From assembly GCA_964577115.1 (NCBI GenBank), contig CAZNXJ010000005.1:62001-126000 (forward strand): DNA of 64,000 nt, written 5' to 3'. The stretch is from CAZNXJ01 sp964577115. Its GTDB lineage: Bacteria > Planctomycetota > Planctomycetia > Pirellulales > Pirellulaceae. Positions 52,586-61,538 of the stretch are shown here, piece by piece. Numbering within the stretch: position 1 is the first letter of the stretch; every line of letters starts with the position of its first letter. A program made the position numbers and the translations under genes. The notes under the pieces are model-generated. The model ran no database searches. It was not told the origin of the DNA and saw nothing but the letters and a program-made list of their open reading frames with translations.

Positions 52586-53233
52586 CTACGGTTCGCGTGT
52601 CCGCTGCACAATTTGAACGTATTGTCGAGCAAGCTCGGTGATACGCTCCATATTGCCCTTCGCGACGGCCTGCGGTTCCACCAGCGATCCACCGATACCC
52701 AATGCACAGGCCCCGGCGCGGAGAAAGTCCGCAGCGGTTTCGAGATTAACGCCCCCGGTGGGCATCATGCGGATGTGGGGCAGAGGACCGCGGAGAGCTT
52801 TCAGGTACTTCGGCCCGCCGATATCGGACGGAAAGATTTTTACGACGTCCGCGCCAGCCTGCCAGGCCTGGACGACTTCCGTGGGCGTGTAGGCGCCTGG
52901 CATGACGGGGCGGCTGTAACGTCGGCAGAGTTCGATGACGGCCGGATTGGTATTCGGAGCGACGATGAACTGGGCGCCGGCCAAGATGGCAACACGAGCG
53001 GTTTCCGGGTCGAGCACCGTGCCGGCTCCGAGCACAATCGAATCGCCCAGTTCGTCAGCGACCTGTTCCAGCACGCGCACGGCACCAGGCACGGTAAAGG
53101 TGACCTCCATAGTGTCGACGCCGCCGTCCAGCAGTGCCCGAGCGACCTCGACCAACCGGTCACTCTTGTCCGCGCGAATGACGGCAACGATGCCGGTCTT
53201 GAAGATCCGCGATAAACAGCCGTCTTCTGCCAT
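52586..53233 (-). CDS. eda: 2-dehydro-3-deoxyphosphogluconate aldolase / 4-hydroxy-2-oxoglutarate aldolase
   Basis: This class I aldolase splits KDPG to pyruvate and glyceraldehyde-3-phosphate. The 215-residue product has VAVIRADKSDRLVEVARALL, the catalytic Glu43 in TMEVTFTVPGA, LGAGTVLDPE (69-78), FIVAPNTNP (89-97) and the Schiff-base lysine Lys132 in VVKIFPSDIGGPKYLKAL. The phosphate-binding region is MMPTGGVNLETAADFLRAG. Length and motifs match KDPG aldolase. Together with mannonate dehydratase at 42274-43230 it would finish hexuronate use, provided a KDG kinase exists elsewhere. It is 38 bases upstream of the DUF1559-type gene on the same strand. Confidence 0.92.
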   Translation of the reverse strand: MAEDGCLSRIFKTGIVAVIRADKSDRLVEVARALLDGGVDTMEVTFTVPGAVRVLEQVADELGDSIVLGAGTVLDPETARVAILAGAQFIVAPNTNPAVIELCRRYSRPVMPGAYTPTEVVQAWQAGADVVKIFPSDIGGPKYLKALRGPLPHIRMMPTGGVNLETAADFLRAGACALGIGGSLVEPQAVAKGNMERITELARQYVQIVQRTREP

Positions 53234-53674
53234 GGTGCTTCCTGTCGAGCGGGTGGAGTGGGCGGAGCGGGGCGACGAGTGCCTTTACGCCCGGCGCGCG
53301 AGCGTCGCACGGGCGACGACCGCCCCGGCCCCCCCTTCAAAAAATTGATGAACTGAGCCGCGACCGAGGGCGTAACAAGGTACGTCACATCTGCCGGGAC
53401 GAAGCATTCTCCCGCCGAACACCTGCTCCGCTTCGCAAAGCCGGGGCAGTTCGACGATCGCCAGGTTCGGCCGCTTCGCAGGGATCATCGGCACGCGACA
53501 ACGGATGACAATAGGGATGGCGCTCGCCTCCCTCCGGAGGACGTGTCCAGTCCGCACCTGGGCCCCACGTCCCCGTGTTAAGGCGTACCGATCTGGCTTT
53601 CTGGACTCATCGCGCGCAATGTGCATAATATTCGATGAATTCGTGTCCGCAAACCCAATCCGGGGTCCGACGGC
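53234..53674. other. Intergenic region with promoter-like site at 53602-53629
   Basis: About 440 bases between KDPG aldolase (minus) and a small membrane protein (plus). TGGACT (53602-53607), a 16-base gap and CATAAT (53624-53629) within GTGCATAATAT could be the promoter of the downstream gene. Open frames here are short and lack family features. No other element is seen. Confidence 0.4.
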
Positions 53675-53956
53675 ATGGCGCTGCCGCGTTCACTGGTCGA
53701 ATTTCTATCCAGCTCACCGGCGCAAGCGGTCATTTGGGTGACCGTACTCGTTCTACTGCTTCTCCTGGCTGGCTATGTCGTGAAAAAGTTTCGCGATGGA
53801 ATCGATGACGACCGGGAGAGTGCCAGCGAACTGCTGACGAATTTCCGAGAAATGAACCGCGAGGGTGACATAACCGACGCGGAATTCCGAACAATAAGAA
53901 CTGTGCTGGGGGAGCGACTGCGAACCGAGTTAAAAGACTCCGGCGATACGGGTTAG
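53675..53956 (+). CDS. Small membrane protein with SHOCT-like tail
   Basis: A 93-residue protein. A hydrophobic helix lies at about residues 17-35 (QAVIWVTVLVLLLLLAGYVV), followed by a basic stretch (KKFRDG) that puts the rest in the cytoplasm. The C-terminal part, LLTNFREMNREGDITDAEFRTIRTVL, resembles the short SHOCT-type helix pair (Gly-x-Ile/Thr-x-x-Glu-Phe/Tyr) found at the ends of many small membrane proteins. The ATG has no strong ribosome site but is the only good start. It lies 254 bases before clpX; function unknown. Confidence 0.72.
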   Translation: MALPRSLVEFLSSSPAQAVIWVTVLVLLLLLAGYVVKKFRDGIDDDRESASELLTNFREMNREGDITDAEFRTIRTVLGERLRTELKDSGDTG

Positions 53957-54210
53957 GGCGAGCGAACCAATCGCTCGCCGGCAAGCTCATCGGCAGCGAG
54001 TCTGGCGGTTGTACGCAATGTTCTCGACATGCGGTCTGGGAGGCCGCCAGCACCTCGACGGATGCACTGATTAGGCTCGACGACAGCGGACAGGGAAGCC
54101 CTGCGGTCCTTACACGGCCATTCGAGCAACACCTGGGAGAAACCTCGACGATTCGCCGCTCCGCGAGCCCCGAGCTCGCACGGAGAATCGGGTATCCGAA
54201 AGGAGTACTT

Positions 54211-55488
54211 ATGCCGACGGGAAAGGACATGGGCGGGGGACGGCGTGGTGGAAGCACCACAAAGAAGAACGCCTTTTGTTCGTTTTGTCGAAAGAGCTAT
54301 CGCGACGTCGGTCCGCTGGTGGAAGGGCCGGGCGACGTTTATATCTGCGGCGAGTGCATTGAGCTTTGCCAATCGATTCTCGAGCAGGAACAACGCCGTC
54401 GCGGCGGGCAGAAGCAGCTGTTCAACGAAATTCCTTCGCCACGCGAGATCGTGGCGGGGCTCGACCAATACGTCATCGGCCAGCAAGCCGCCAAGCGGGT
54501 GCTCGCCGTCGCCGTCCACAACCACTACAAGCGCCTGTCGCTGGGGTGGGGCGGATCGGACGTGGAAATCGAGAAGTCGAACATCTTGCTGCTTGGTCCG
54601 ACCGGCTCGGGCAAAACGCTGCTCGCCCGCACCCTGGCTCGGCTGCTAAACGTGCCGTTCGCCATCGGCGACGCCACGACGCTGACCGAAGCCGGCTACG
54701 TGGGCGAAGATGTCGAGAACCTGCTGTTGAAGCTGCTACACGCGGCCGACTTTGATATCGAAGCCGCGCAGCGCGGGATTCTCTACATCGACGAGATCGA
54801 CAAGATCGGGAAGACGAGCCACAACGTTTCGATTACTCGCGACGTTTCCGGCGAAGGCGTTCAACAGGCTCTGCTCAAGATGCTCGAAGGCACCGTCGCC
54901 AACGTGCCGCCGCAAGGCGGGCGGAAGCATCCCGAGCAGCAGTACATTCAGATGGACACGACGAACATCCTGTTCATCTGCGGTGGAACGTTCGTCGGCA
55001 TCGAAGAGATCGTTCGCAAACGGCTCGGCAAACGGACGCTCGGCTTCAGCCAAAGCGACGTTCGCACGGACCTCGAGACCAGCGAGTTGTTACAGCAGGT
55101 CAATACGGACGACGTCCTTCAGTTCGGGATGATCCCCGAATTCGTCGGACGCCTCCCGATCGTCTGCTCGCTCTCGCCGCTCGACGAAGACGCGCTCGTC
55201 CGTGTGCTCAGCGAACCCAAGAACGCGCTGGTCAAGCAGTACCAGACGCTGTTCGAAATGGAAAACAGCGAGCTGCACTTTACGGAAGACGCGCTGCGAG
55301 CGATCGCTCGCCGAGCGCTCGATAAGGGCGTCGGAGCTCGTGGGCTGCGGTCGATCGTCGAGCAGATCATGCTCGACATCATGTACGAGCTGCCCGATCA
55401 GGAGGGCGGCCACAGTTACACAATCAACGCGGCGGTGGTCGAAGGCCGCGAGCCGCTGTTCAAGATGCCGAAGGCCAAGAGCGCTTAA
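54211..55488 (+). CDS. clpX: ATP-dependent Clp protease ATP-binding subunit ClpX
   Basis: ClpX is the hexameric AAA+ unfoldase that feeds substrates to ClpP. The 425-residue product has the N-terminal zinc domain (CSFC and CGEC; Cys23, Cys26, Cys46, Cys49), Walker A GPTGSGKT (129-136), GYVGEDVENLLLKLL, Walker B ILYIDEIDKIG, the GGRKHPEQ region, the RKRLGKRTLGF segment (pore/RKH-type loop region) and the sensor-2-bearing GVGARGLRSIVEQIMLDIMY. All key residues are intact. clpP is not adjacent in this window, which is common in planctomycetes. The ATG at 54211 has AAAGGAG 6 bases upstream. A strong terminator follows at 55521-55554. Confidence 0.97.
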   Translation: MPTGKDMGGGRRGGSTTKKNAFCSFCRKSYRDVGPLVEGPGDVYICGECIELCQSILEQEQRRRGGQKQLFNEIPSPREIVAGLDQYVIGQQAAKRVLAVAVHNHYKRLSLGWGGSDVEIEKSNILLLGPTGSGKTLLARTLARLLNVPFAIGDATTLTEAGYVGEDVENLLLKLLHAADFDIEAAQRGILYIDEIDKIGKTSHNVSITRDVSGEGVQQALLKMLEGTVANVPPQGGRKHPEQQYIQMDTTNILFICGGTFVGIEEIVRKRLGKRTLGFSQSDVRTDLETSELLQQVNTDDVLQFGMIPEFVGRLPIVCSLSPLDEDALVRVLSEPKNALVKQYQTLFEMENSELHFTEDALRAIARRALDKGVGARGLRSIVEQIMLDIMYELPDQEGGHSYTINAAVVEGREPLFKMPKAKSA

Positions 55489-55520
55489 CGGCGATTCGCG
55501 AACATCAACCCGAGCATCCC

Positions 55521-55554
55521 AGCCCGGACCGCCCAGCGGTCCGGGCTTTTTTTT
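55521..55554 (+). terminator. Strong intrinsic terminator after clpX
   Basis: A perfect 12-base-pair stem (AGCCCGGACCGC and GCGGTCCGGGCT) with a 3-base loop (CCA) is followed by seven T residues (55548-55554). It is 32 bases after the clpX stop. Confidence 0.95.
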
Positions 55555-55618
55555 GCCTTACGGTGTTACGGCTACTCGCGCTGGAGGGAGAACGCCGTCC
55601 TGCTCTTCTCCTTCTTCC

Positions 55619-56728
55619 TTACCTTCGTGCCAGGCGGCGGAGGACTTCGATGCCTTGTTCGAGCACGTCGTCGGGCGCCGCGTACGAAATACGGAAGTGC
55701 GTATCGCGCTTGCTGAAGATATTGCCCGGGATGATCAGCAGGTTGTTTTCGATGGCCTTCGCGACGAACTCGCTGCCGGTGCCCCAGGGAGCGCGAGGAA
55801 ACGCGTAGAAGGCTCCGCCGGGTGTGGCCAGCTCGAACAAATCGGCCAAACCTTCGACAATGCGATCCCGCTTGCGGCGATAGGCGTCGAGATACTCCTG
55901 CGTCGGCTCGTCCATCGCCACGAGCCCCGCCCACTGCACGGGCGTCGGCGCGCAGACGAACGTGTACTGCTGAAGCTTGATCATCGTATCGATGACCTCC
56001 GCCGGCCCGTGAACAAATCCCAGCCGCCAGCCGGTCATCGCGTGGCTCTTCGAAAATCCGTCAATCACAATCACGTCGCGGCTGAACTCGGCCGGCGATG
56101 CAAACGGCTCGTCGTAGCTGAAGCACCGATAGATTTCGTCGGAGATGAGCGCAATGTTGTGCCGAGCGGCGAGTTCGGCCAGTTCGCGCACGACCTGGCG
56201 GCTGGCCGTCGCGCCTGTCGGATTCGCGGGACTGTTGAGCAGGATGAGCTTCGTGCGCGGAGTAATCGCGTCAGCGACTTTCTGCACGTCGATCGTGAAT
56301 GACGGATAGGTATCGATCAGCACGGGAACGCCTTCGCTCAGGCGTACCAGCGGCTCATACATCACGAAGTACGGATCGAACAGAATGACTTCGTCGCCCG
56401 GATTCACGAGGCTCTGAATGGCCAATACCAACCCGCCGCTCGTCCCCGAGCTGACGAACACCTTCCGATCCGCCCCGGGAAACTGGGTGTCGATGCGAGC
56501 TTGGAGCTTCTCACGCAGAGCCGGTATGCCCTGGGTCGGCGAATAGCTGTTCTTGCGCGACTGAATCGCATCGACGCACGCCGCACGCACGGCCTCCGGC
56601 ACGTCATAGTCCGGCTGACCGATCGACAAATTAATGGGATTCTTCAGCTGCGCGCCGAGGTCAAAGACCTTCCGAATTCCGCTGCTGTCAAAGGACTTTG
56701 TTCGCTCGGCAATCCACGGATGGGTCAT
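55619..56728 (-). CDS. Class I/II PLP-dependent aminotransferase
   Basis: A 369-residue aspartate-aminotransferase-fold enzyme. It starts HPWIAERTKSFDSSGIRKVF. Family motifs are LSIGQPDYDVPEAVR (34-48), YSPTQGIPALREKLQ (62-76), VSSGTSGGLVLA (92-103), LLNSPANPTG (163-172), SDEIYRCFSYD (196-206) and the PLP lysine Lys227 in DGFSKSHAMTGWRLGFVHG. A final FRISYAAP carries the substrate carboxylate-binding Arg. This belongs to the AspC/aminotransferase-Ib group; the amino donor cannot be fixed by eye. The ATG at 56728 is where family similarity begins. It lies 11 bases after the stop of the upstream hydrolase gene. Confidence 0.9.
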   Translation of the reverse strand: MTHPWIAERTKSFDSSGIRKVFDLGAQLKNPINLSIGQPDYDVPEAVRAACVDAIQSRKNSYSPTQGIPALREKLQARIDTQFPGADRKVFVSSGTSGGLVLAIQSLVNPGDEVILFDPYFVMYEPLVRLSEGVPVLIDTYPSFTIDVQKVADAITPRTKLILLNSPANPTGATASRQVVRELAELAARHNIALISDEIYRCFSYDEPFASPAEFSRDVIVIDGFSKSHAMTGWRLGFVHGPAEVIDTMIKLQQYTFVCAPTPVQWAGLVAMDEPTQEYLDAYRRKRDRIVEGLADLFELATPGGAFYAFPRAPWGTGSEFVAKAIENNLLIIPGNIFSKRDTHFRISYAAPDDVLEQGIEVLRRLARR

Positions 56729-56739
56729 GGGATGAACCG

Positions 56740-58821
56740 CTATCGAGTTGGTTTTGGTGCTTCGAAGCTCGGCGCACGAACAGTAAATTGCCGAGCCTCC
56801 GCGCCGATTGCTTTTTGCGTTAGGGCAACCGCGCTCCAAGGCTGCTCGTCATCATACAGCACCACCGGCGTGTGCTTGGCCGCCATGGCGATCGCATGGG
56901 GCATATCCATGAAGCGCAGTACGTTCATCAGACAAGGACCTTCCTCGTGCGACCGCGGCGGACGCTCGAGCTCCAATCCGGCCAGCTCGCGTTCGAAGAG
57001 GCTCGCATACACGGCAATCCCCGCCATCGTGCCGCGAGCCTGGAGACGGATAGAGGCCTCATGGAGTTGCGGTAGCGAGCGTATTGTCCGGATCGCCTGG
57101 CACACGTCCCAGACCTGCATACCGTCGAGCGTCTGGCCGAGCAGATAATAGCGGCGCAGGATCTGAGTCCGCTTGCGGGGATCGTCGGGTAGTCGAGTTG
57201 GTCCGATGCCGCGCGGCGGCAAGAAGGCGACGGCATCCGCATCCGAGGATTCGAGCAGTTGCCGCGCGGACCTGGCATTCGCCGCGGGCTCGGCCGCGAC
57301 GTGGTCCGGAAAGTCCGCCGCAAGCTGCTGTTCCAGCTCGTCCCACTGCTGCGAATCGAGCACCCGCAGCACGATGGTCTGCGGCTTCTTGCCATCCGCA
57401 TGCAAGACCCACATCGGCAGGTTGACGCTCGGCTGGCTCGTAAATTCAAACGCCGACAAGGCTACCCCGTCGTTCCCGGCGGACCACAGCAGTTTGACCT
57501 CGGGGTCAACCGGCTGCTCGGGCCACGCGCGGAATGTTTTCTCGACAAGCGCCGCGTGCCAGGACCGCGTTTGCGCTTCCCACTGTCCGGCACTCGATGG
57601 AGGTTCGAGGTCGGCACACCTCGGCACAAAAAACTCGTCGACCGTCGTGTTGATCTCATCCTCCGGCAGTTTGTCAAACACTCGAAGCTGCTCGGGCTCA
57701 AAGAACTTCGTCGCCTGGTTCACGACCAGTCCGTCATCGCCTCGCAGAAAATGGTTCATCCAGCGCATGCAGTGGACTTGTAGCTCCTGCGTGTCCTGAT
57801 GCCCACCGGCGGTGATGTTCAAACCGAGCTGTTCTGGCTTGCCAAACAAGTCGTAAATGCGCCGGACTTCTCGATGCGTGCGGACGACGCCTTCGAGCGG
57901 AAAGATGGGATCGCGGTCGGTATTGCTGAGCAGCAATGCCCGCGGAGCGACCAGCGCCGCGACCTGCGGGTAATCCCAGCGATACGTATTCACCATGAAC
58001 ATGCAGTCGCAGTGTCCCTCGATCGCGCCATCGACCACGTGGTCTTCGAGGTCCGTAATGCCCGCCGTGGGAACCGCAGCCGCGATGCGATCATCGATCG
58101 CGGCAATCCACCAGCTATAGGCCCCTCCGCCGCTGCGTCCGGTGACGCCCACGCGCTGCATGTCGATTTCGGGCCGAGTCGCCAGGTAGTCGAGCGCTCG
58201 AATACAGTTCCACGCTTCGACGCCGGCGGGCGTGTAGCCTCGAGCGATCCACCACCAGCGGTCATAGCGGTACGTGCCGTGATGAATGCCTTCGATTTCG
58301 CCGAGCTGCAAGGAGTCGATAATGAGGCAAGCGTAGCCGTTGCGAGCGAACCAGGCGCCGTGATGCTGGTAGTGGACCTTGTTGCCGTAGCTGATGCCGT
58401 CCTTCTTCACGGCGCCGTGCCCGCAGACATAAAGAATCGCCGGCACCGGCTTATCCATCTCGCGCGGCAAATAAAGATTCGCCGTGACGTACAGACCTGG
58501 CCGCGATTGGAAATGTAGTTTCTCGACGGTGAACTCGTCGCTTTCCACACGCCCCGTGACGACGGGATGGAGTTCGGTACGCGGCGGCATGGGGTCGAGC
58601 CCGAGCATGTCGAGGAGCTGGCGCCGCAGTTCGTCACGCCGCGCGTTCCAGTCGTCGAGCGTCTGGATTTCGGGCAGCGGAGCGGCCCGGAGCGCGGCCG
58701 TTTCGCGCGCAAAGTACTGCGCCAAGTCCGCTCGGCCCACGTCGGCGCGATCGTTCTGAGCGGTCAGCGAGCGAGGTGTGACAGCGAGTAGCAACAGTAC
58801 GAGCGCAAGAGATCGTCTCAT
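56740..58821 (-). CDS. Secreted alpha/beta hydrolase (acetyl xylan esterase-like, two-domain)
   Basis: A 693-residue exported protein. The signal peptide RRSLALVLLLLAVTPRSLTA is followed by a helical segment and an alpha/beta hydrolase domain (about 85-380). Its motifs are VTANLYLPREMDKPVPAILY, the oxyanion-type VCGHGAVKKDG (132-142), nucleophile Ser230 in GVTGRSGGGAYSWW, and a likely catalytic His in ITAGGHQDTQE; an acidic residue in NTDRDPIFPLEG completes the triad. Such proteins are annotated as acetyl xylan esterase or dienelactone-hydrolase-like and occur in planctomycete polysaccharide loci. The second half (400-693) is a helical/beta domain of unknown function, possibly a second hydrolase-like domain without a nucleophile. 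The ATG at 58821 fits the signal peptide; upstream in-frame extension to 58884 is unlikely. Confidence 0.83.
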   Translation of the reverse strand: MRRSLALVLLLLAVTPRSLTAQNDRADVGRADLAQYFARETAALRAAPLPEIQTLDDWNARRDELRRQLLDMLGLDPMPPRTELHPVVTGRVESDEFTVEKLHFQSRPGLYVTANLYLPREMDKPVPAILYVCGHGAVKKDGISYGNKVHYQHHGAWFARNGYACLIIDSLQLGEIEGIHHGTYRYDRWWWIARGYTPAGVEAWNCIRALDYLATRPEIDMQRVGVTGRSGGGAYSWWIAAIDDRIAAAVPTAGITDLEDHVVDGAIEGHCDCMFMVNTYRWDYPQVAALVAPRALLLSNTDRDPIFPLEGVVRTHREVRRIYDLFGKPEQLGLNITAGGHQDTQELQVHCMRWMNHFLRGDDGLVVNQATKFFEPEQLRVFDKLPEDEINTTVDEFFVPRCADLEPPSSAGQWEAQTRSWHAALVEKTFRAWPEQPVDPEVKLLWSAGNDGVALSAFEFTSQPSVNLPMWVLHADGKKPQTIVLRVLDSQQWDELEQQLAADFPDHVAAEPAANARSARQLLESSDADAVAFLPPRGIGPTRLPDDPRKRTQILRRYYLLGQTLDGMQVWDVCQAIRTIRSLPQLHEASIRLQARGTMAGIAVYASLFERELAGLELERPPRSHEEGPCLMNVLRFMDMPHAIAMAAKHTPVVLYDDEQPWSAVALTQKAIGAEARQFTVRAPSFEAPKPTR

Positions 58822-58974
58822 CGTTGCCGGCAGCTCCTTGTACGTAGCGCGTCGAAGTTCAAACAACTCGGCCGTAAGCGGCACTCACCATGGTAAGTGC
58901 TCGGCCGCCGACGAGCTACGTGCGGAGCAGGGCAGGGGAGGGCCGCACACGGATATCCGCCACTCCCCACCACC

Positions 58975-59024
58975 AACCACCGATCACTCCACCCCCATCC
59001 GTGTCATTCGCGTCCTTCGTGGTT
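58975..59024. repeat. GGAT-type intergenic repeat, copy C (partial)
   Basis: CATCCGTGTCATTCGCGTCC to GGTT (58996-59024) matches the right arm of copy A. The left arm is shortened to AACCACCGATCACTCC (58975-58990). It lies in the gap between the hydrolase and the envelope lipoprotein gene. Confidence 0.55.
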
Positions 59025-59045
59025 CCCCAGAACTTCGCCAAACGC

Positions 59046-60425
59046 CTACCGGACGCGCGTCTGGAACCGCACGATTCCGCCTTCGCCAACCTTCAGCGGC
59101 TCTTTGAGCTCCCAGCGGAGGATCAGCGAATCGGCTTCGTTGTCGACCGTGAAGAAGTCCGCGTCGCGCGTGGATTGCGCCGTGTCGGGGACGTACTCGA
59201 GACGCGGCGTCAGGCTGTCGAGGATTGTGACGTTGCCGATCGGCTCGTTGCCGATGTTGTCGTAACGCAGAGTGAACTCGACGATGTCGCCTGGCTGAGC
59301 GTACTGGCGGTTCGCGATCTTCACGATCCGCAGGCGCGGCTTGCCCTTGGGCATTTCATAATGCGTGACCTCCTGCGTCGCGACGTCGCGGACCGCTTCG
59401 TTCGCGGCCTGGCCGTTGATTAGCACCTGCACGCCAACGACCGTCTCCCACGTCTTCGCCGCTGTAGTGAGCTCGGCGAGCCGAGCTTTCTCCGAGGCGT
59501 CCATGACGCCGCGGCGGATGATATTCAGGTCCTCATACGGCAGCAAATCGAACTCGATGCCGCGCAGAACGATGACATTGTCGAGCCCCTGGGCTTTGAT
59601 GCGTTCGAAGAAGGCATAGGGCGGTACGACGGCCAGGCTGCGTTCCACTTGGACCGGCTGCGTCACAGCGTTCGGCCCCTCGTTCAGATCCTGACTGCGG
59701 ACCGCCAACGGAAGATCCACGCCCGCTGCCTGGAGCCGCTGCTGTTCGAGCATCGGTGCGGTGACGTGCCGCACCGCGGCGAACCGCGGCGCGTAGATGC
59801 AAACGCGGTTGCTCGGAGTGACCACCGTCTCGCCGGACAACGTATCGTAGTGCGCCACGGCGTCCTCGGCGTCGATACCGCGCACCGTCCAGTCCTGCAT
59901 GACGGCGACGGGCAAGGCCCGGTCGCCACCGTCGCACAAGTATTCATCGTACGGCCACGGTCCCGGCAGGTTCGGCGGCCGCCACTGCTCGAAGCATGAC
60001 AAATTGCTGTCACAGTCACAGGTAGGATCCGGCGTCAGGGCCAGGTGCCCTTCGGTGGCGTGGTGTTCCGGCAGAGCCGGCTCGGTCCAAATCTCGGCGA
60101 GCGGCGCCTGGAATTCGACGAGCTGCACCTCGGGTGGCGCCGTAAACTCGCTGGGAGTTGGTCGCGTTTGGGAACTCGAGATGCGCGCGGCCTGCGCTCG
60201 CTGCGTCGGAGTTCCCGTGGCTTCGTGCGCCGCGATGACCGGCGCCGCACTGGGGGCTGCCGGGGCAGGGGAGGGCGAGCGGCGGGGTGCATCGCCGGTC
60301 TTGACCATCCGCGTCGTGGCCGTTTGGCAGCCTGCCAACGCGAGCGTAAGCATCGCAGCCAGCGCCGCCGACACCGGAACGATCCGCTGCCTCACGGAGC
60401 TTTGTACGAGGGGCACTTGCGACAT
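59046..60425 (-). CDS. DUF11-domain lipoprotein, last gene of an envelope cluster
   Basis: A 460-residue lipoprotein. The signal peptide (VPVSAALAAMLTLALAG) ends at the lipobox Cys in LAGCQTATT. A Pro/Ala/Thr-rich linker (about 45-110) follows. The middle region contains DPTCDCDSNLSCFEQWRPPN and GGDRALPVAVMQDWTVRGID, not recognised by family. The last 110 residues match DUF11 (PRLRIVKIANRQYAQPGDIV, LRYDNIGNEPIGNVTILDSL, PRLEYVPDTAQSTRDA, DSLILRWELKEPL), an Ig-like repeat of surface proteins. The ATG at 60425 puts the lipobox in the right place. Its stop follows 17 bases after the next gene's start region in a compact minus-strand cluster (59046-62657). Confidence 0.82.
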   Translation of the reverse strand: MSQVPLVQSSVRQRIVPVSAALAAMLTLALAGCQTATTRMVKTGDAPRRSPSPAPAAPSAAPVIAAHEATGTPTQRAQAARISSSQTRPTPSEFTAPPEVQLVEFQAPLAEIWTEPALPEHHATEGHLALTPDPTCDCDSNLSCFEQWRPPNLPGPWPYDEYLCDGGDRALPVAVMQDWTVRGIDAEDAVAHYDTLSGETVVTPSNRVCIYAPRFAAVRHVTAPMLEQQRLQAAGVDLPLAVRSQDLNEGPNAVTQPVQVERSLAVVPPYAFFERIKAQGLDNVIVLRGIEFDLLPYEDLNIIRRGVMDASEKARLAELTTAAKTWETVVGVQVLINGQAANEAVRDVATQEVTHYEMPKGKPRLRIVKIANRQYAQPGDIVEFTLRYDNIGNEPIGNVTILDSLTPRLEYVPDTAQSTRDADFFTVDNEADSLILRWELKEPLKVGEGGIVRFQTRVR

Positions 60426-60442
60426 GTGGGCAACTTCCTTCG

Positions 60443-61309
60443 TTAAGGCAGCAGGCCGGGCGGGGCAGGGGAGTCGAGTGGAATGCGCGGGTAATCGCGC
60501 TGCTCCATTTCCTGCTCGAGACCGCGCAGCAGTTCGTCGCGCGGCTGGATCGTGCGCACCGGCGGCGGGGTGTACGGAATGAGCGGCGGGGTGGGAAACA
60601 AGCACTGGCCGGTGGCCGGATCAATCTCGGGGACGCGCGACCCCATCCGCACGATGGCGATCGGGCGGCCCATGCGGTCGGCCACGTACAGCGGATCGTC
60701 GGCGCTCGTGACGTCCAGCACGCGCTGTTCGCCAGGCTGCTGCGGAGCGGGCAGCGCCGTTCGCGGGTCTTCGATATAGATGACGCGCGTCACAAGGTTG
60801 CCATTCAGCGCCAGTTCGAGGTCTTCCTGCGTGAAGGCGACCGGGAGCGGAAACCGCAGCTTCTGACCAATCGGCGGGTAGGTCCGGTTGATCATTTCGA
60901 TCGTCGGGTAAACTTCCTGGCCCTCGTGAAAGGGAATGTTCCCGACGCGGAACCAGTACAGCTGACCGACCATCAGCGCCACGTGCAGTTTATCGGCCTG
61001 CGGTTCGAGAAAGCCGTCGGCTTGGGCGGGCGAGACCAGAGCGCCCGACGGTACGGAGATCTCCACCGGCTGCATGTATCCGGCGACAGGTCCGCCGCGC
61101 ATGTGCTGCGCTGCCGCAACGTAGCCCGGCGGCTGATGGGCACTCGGTAAGTAATGGACTTCCCGAGGATAAAGCTGAGCGTATCCGGGGCGAGCCACTG
61201 CCAGCAAACCGCCGGTCAGCAAGACCAGCAACGCGGTGCTCGCGATCCGCCTCCCTCGCAGAGTTCCGCCGGCCGTCGGTGTGCTCTCGTCCATGAGTGC
61301 CTTCCGCAT
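60443..61309 (-). CDS. Exported protein sharing a domain with its upstream lipoprotein neighbour
   Basis: A 288-residue exported protein. The signal peptide is ASTALLVLLTGGLLAVARPG with cleavage near YAQ. The core (about 105-210) contains LYWFRVGNIPFHEGQEVYPT, LRFPLPVAFTQEDLELALNG and NLVTRVIYIEDPR. This corresponds to LYRLKLTNIPGREGVELYPT, LPVVFSEEDFEQVLAGNYVT and KVIYLPDPE in the neighbour at 61539-62657, so the two are paralogues. The C-terminus has PTPPLIPYTPPPVRTIQPRD, a Pro-rich tail. The next gene downstream begins 17 bases after its stop. The shared domain is not one I can name; conservation suggests a periplasmic or outer-envelope assembly. Confidence 0.8.
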   Translation of the reverse strand: MRKALMDESTPTAGGTLRGRRIASTALLVLLTGGLLAVARPGYAQLYPREVHYLPSAHQPPGYVAAAQHMRGGPVAGYMQPVEISVPSGALVSPAQADGFLEPQADKLHVALMVGQLYWFRVGNIPFHEGQEVYPTIEMINRTYPPIGQKLRFPLPVAFTQEDLELALNGNLVTRVIYIEDPRTALPAPQQPGEQRVLDVTSADDPLYVADRMGRPIAIVRMGSRVPEIDPATGQCLFPTPPLIPYTPPPVRTIQPRDELLRGLEQEMEQRDYPRIPLDSPAPPGLLP

Positions 61310-61538
61310 CGCAACGCCTCGCAACCGCTTTTCACAGGAGCTCGCCCACTGAGGCTCGCACCGGCCGCTCGCCGCCGGCCAGGTCGCCGGTCGGCGTTTT
61401 TGCATCAAGGCAGCAAGCGGCTTCGGTTCTTACCGAAACCGCTTGCGAAAATTGCCCCCTCTTTCACCCGTCCTCCTGCGGGACGAGCCGGCTGGCTCGT
61501 CCTCGCGAGGCGTTCGGGCGTTCCTGTTACTACTTCGA

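Noticed and set aside
53285..53626. A 113-codon minus-strand frame upstream of KDPG aldolase.
   Set aside because: No family pattern and it covers a probable promoter region for the plus-strand gene at 53675.
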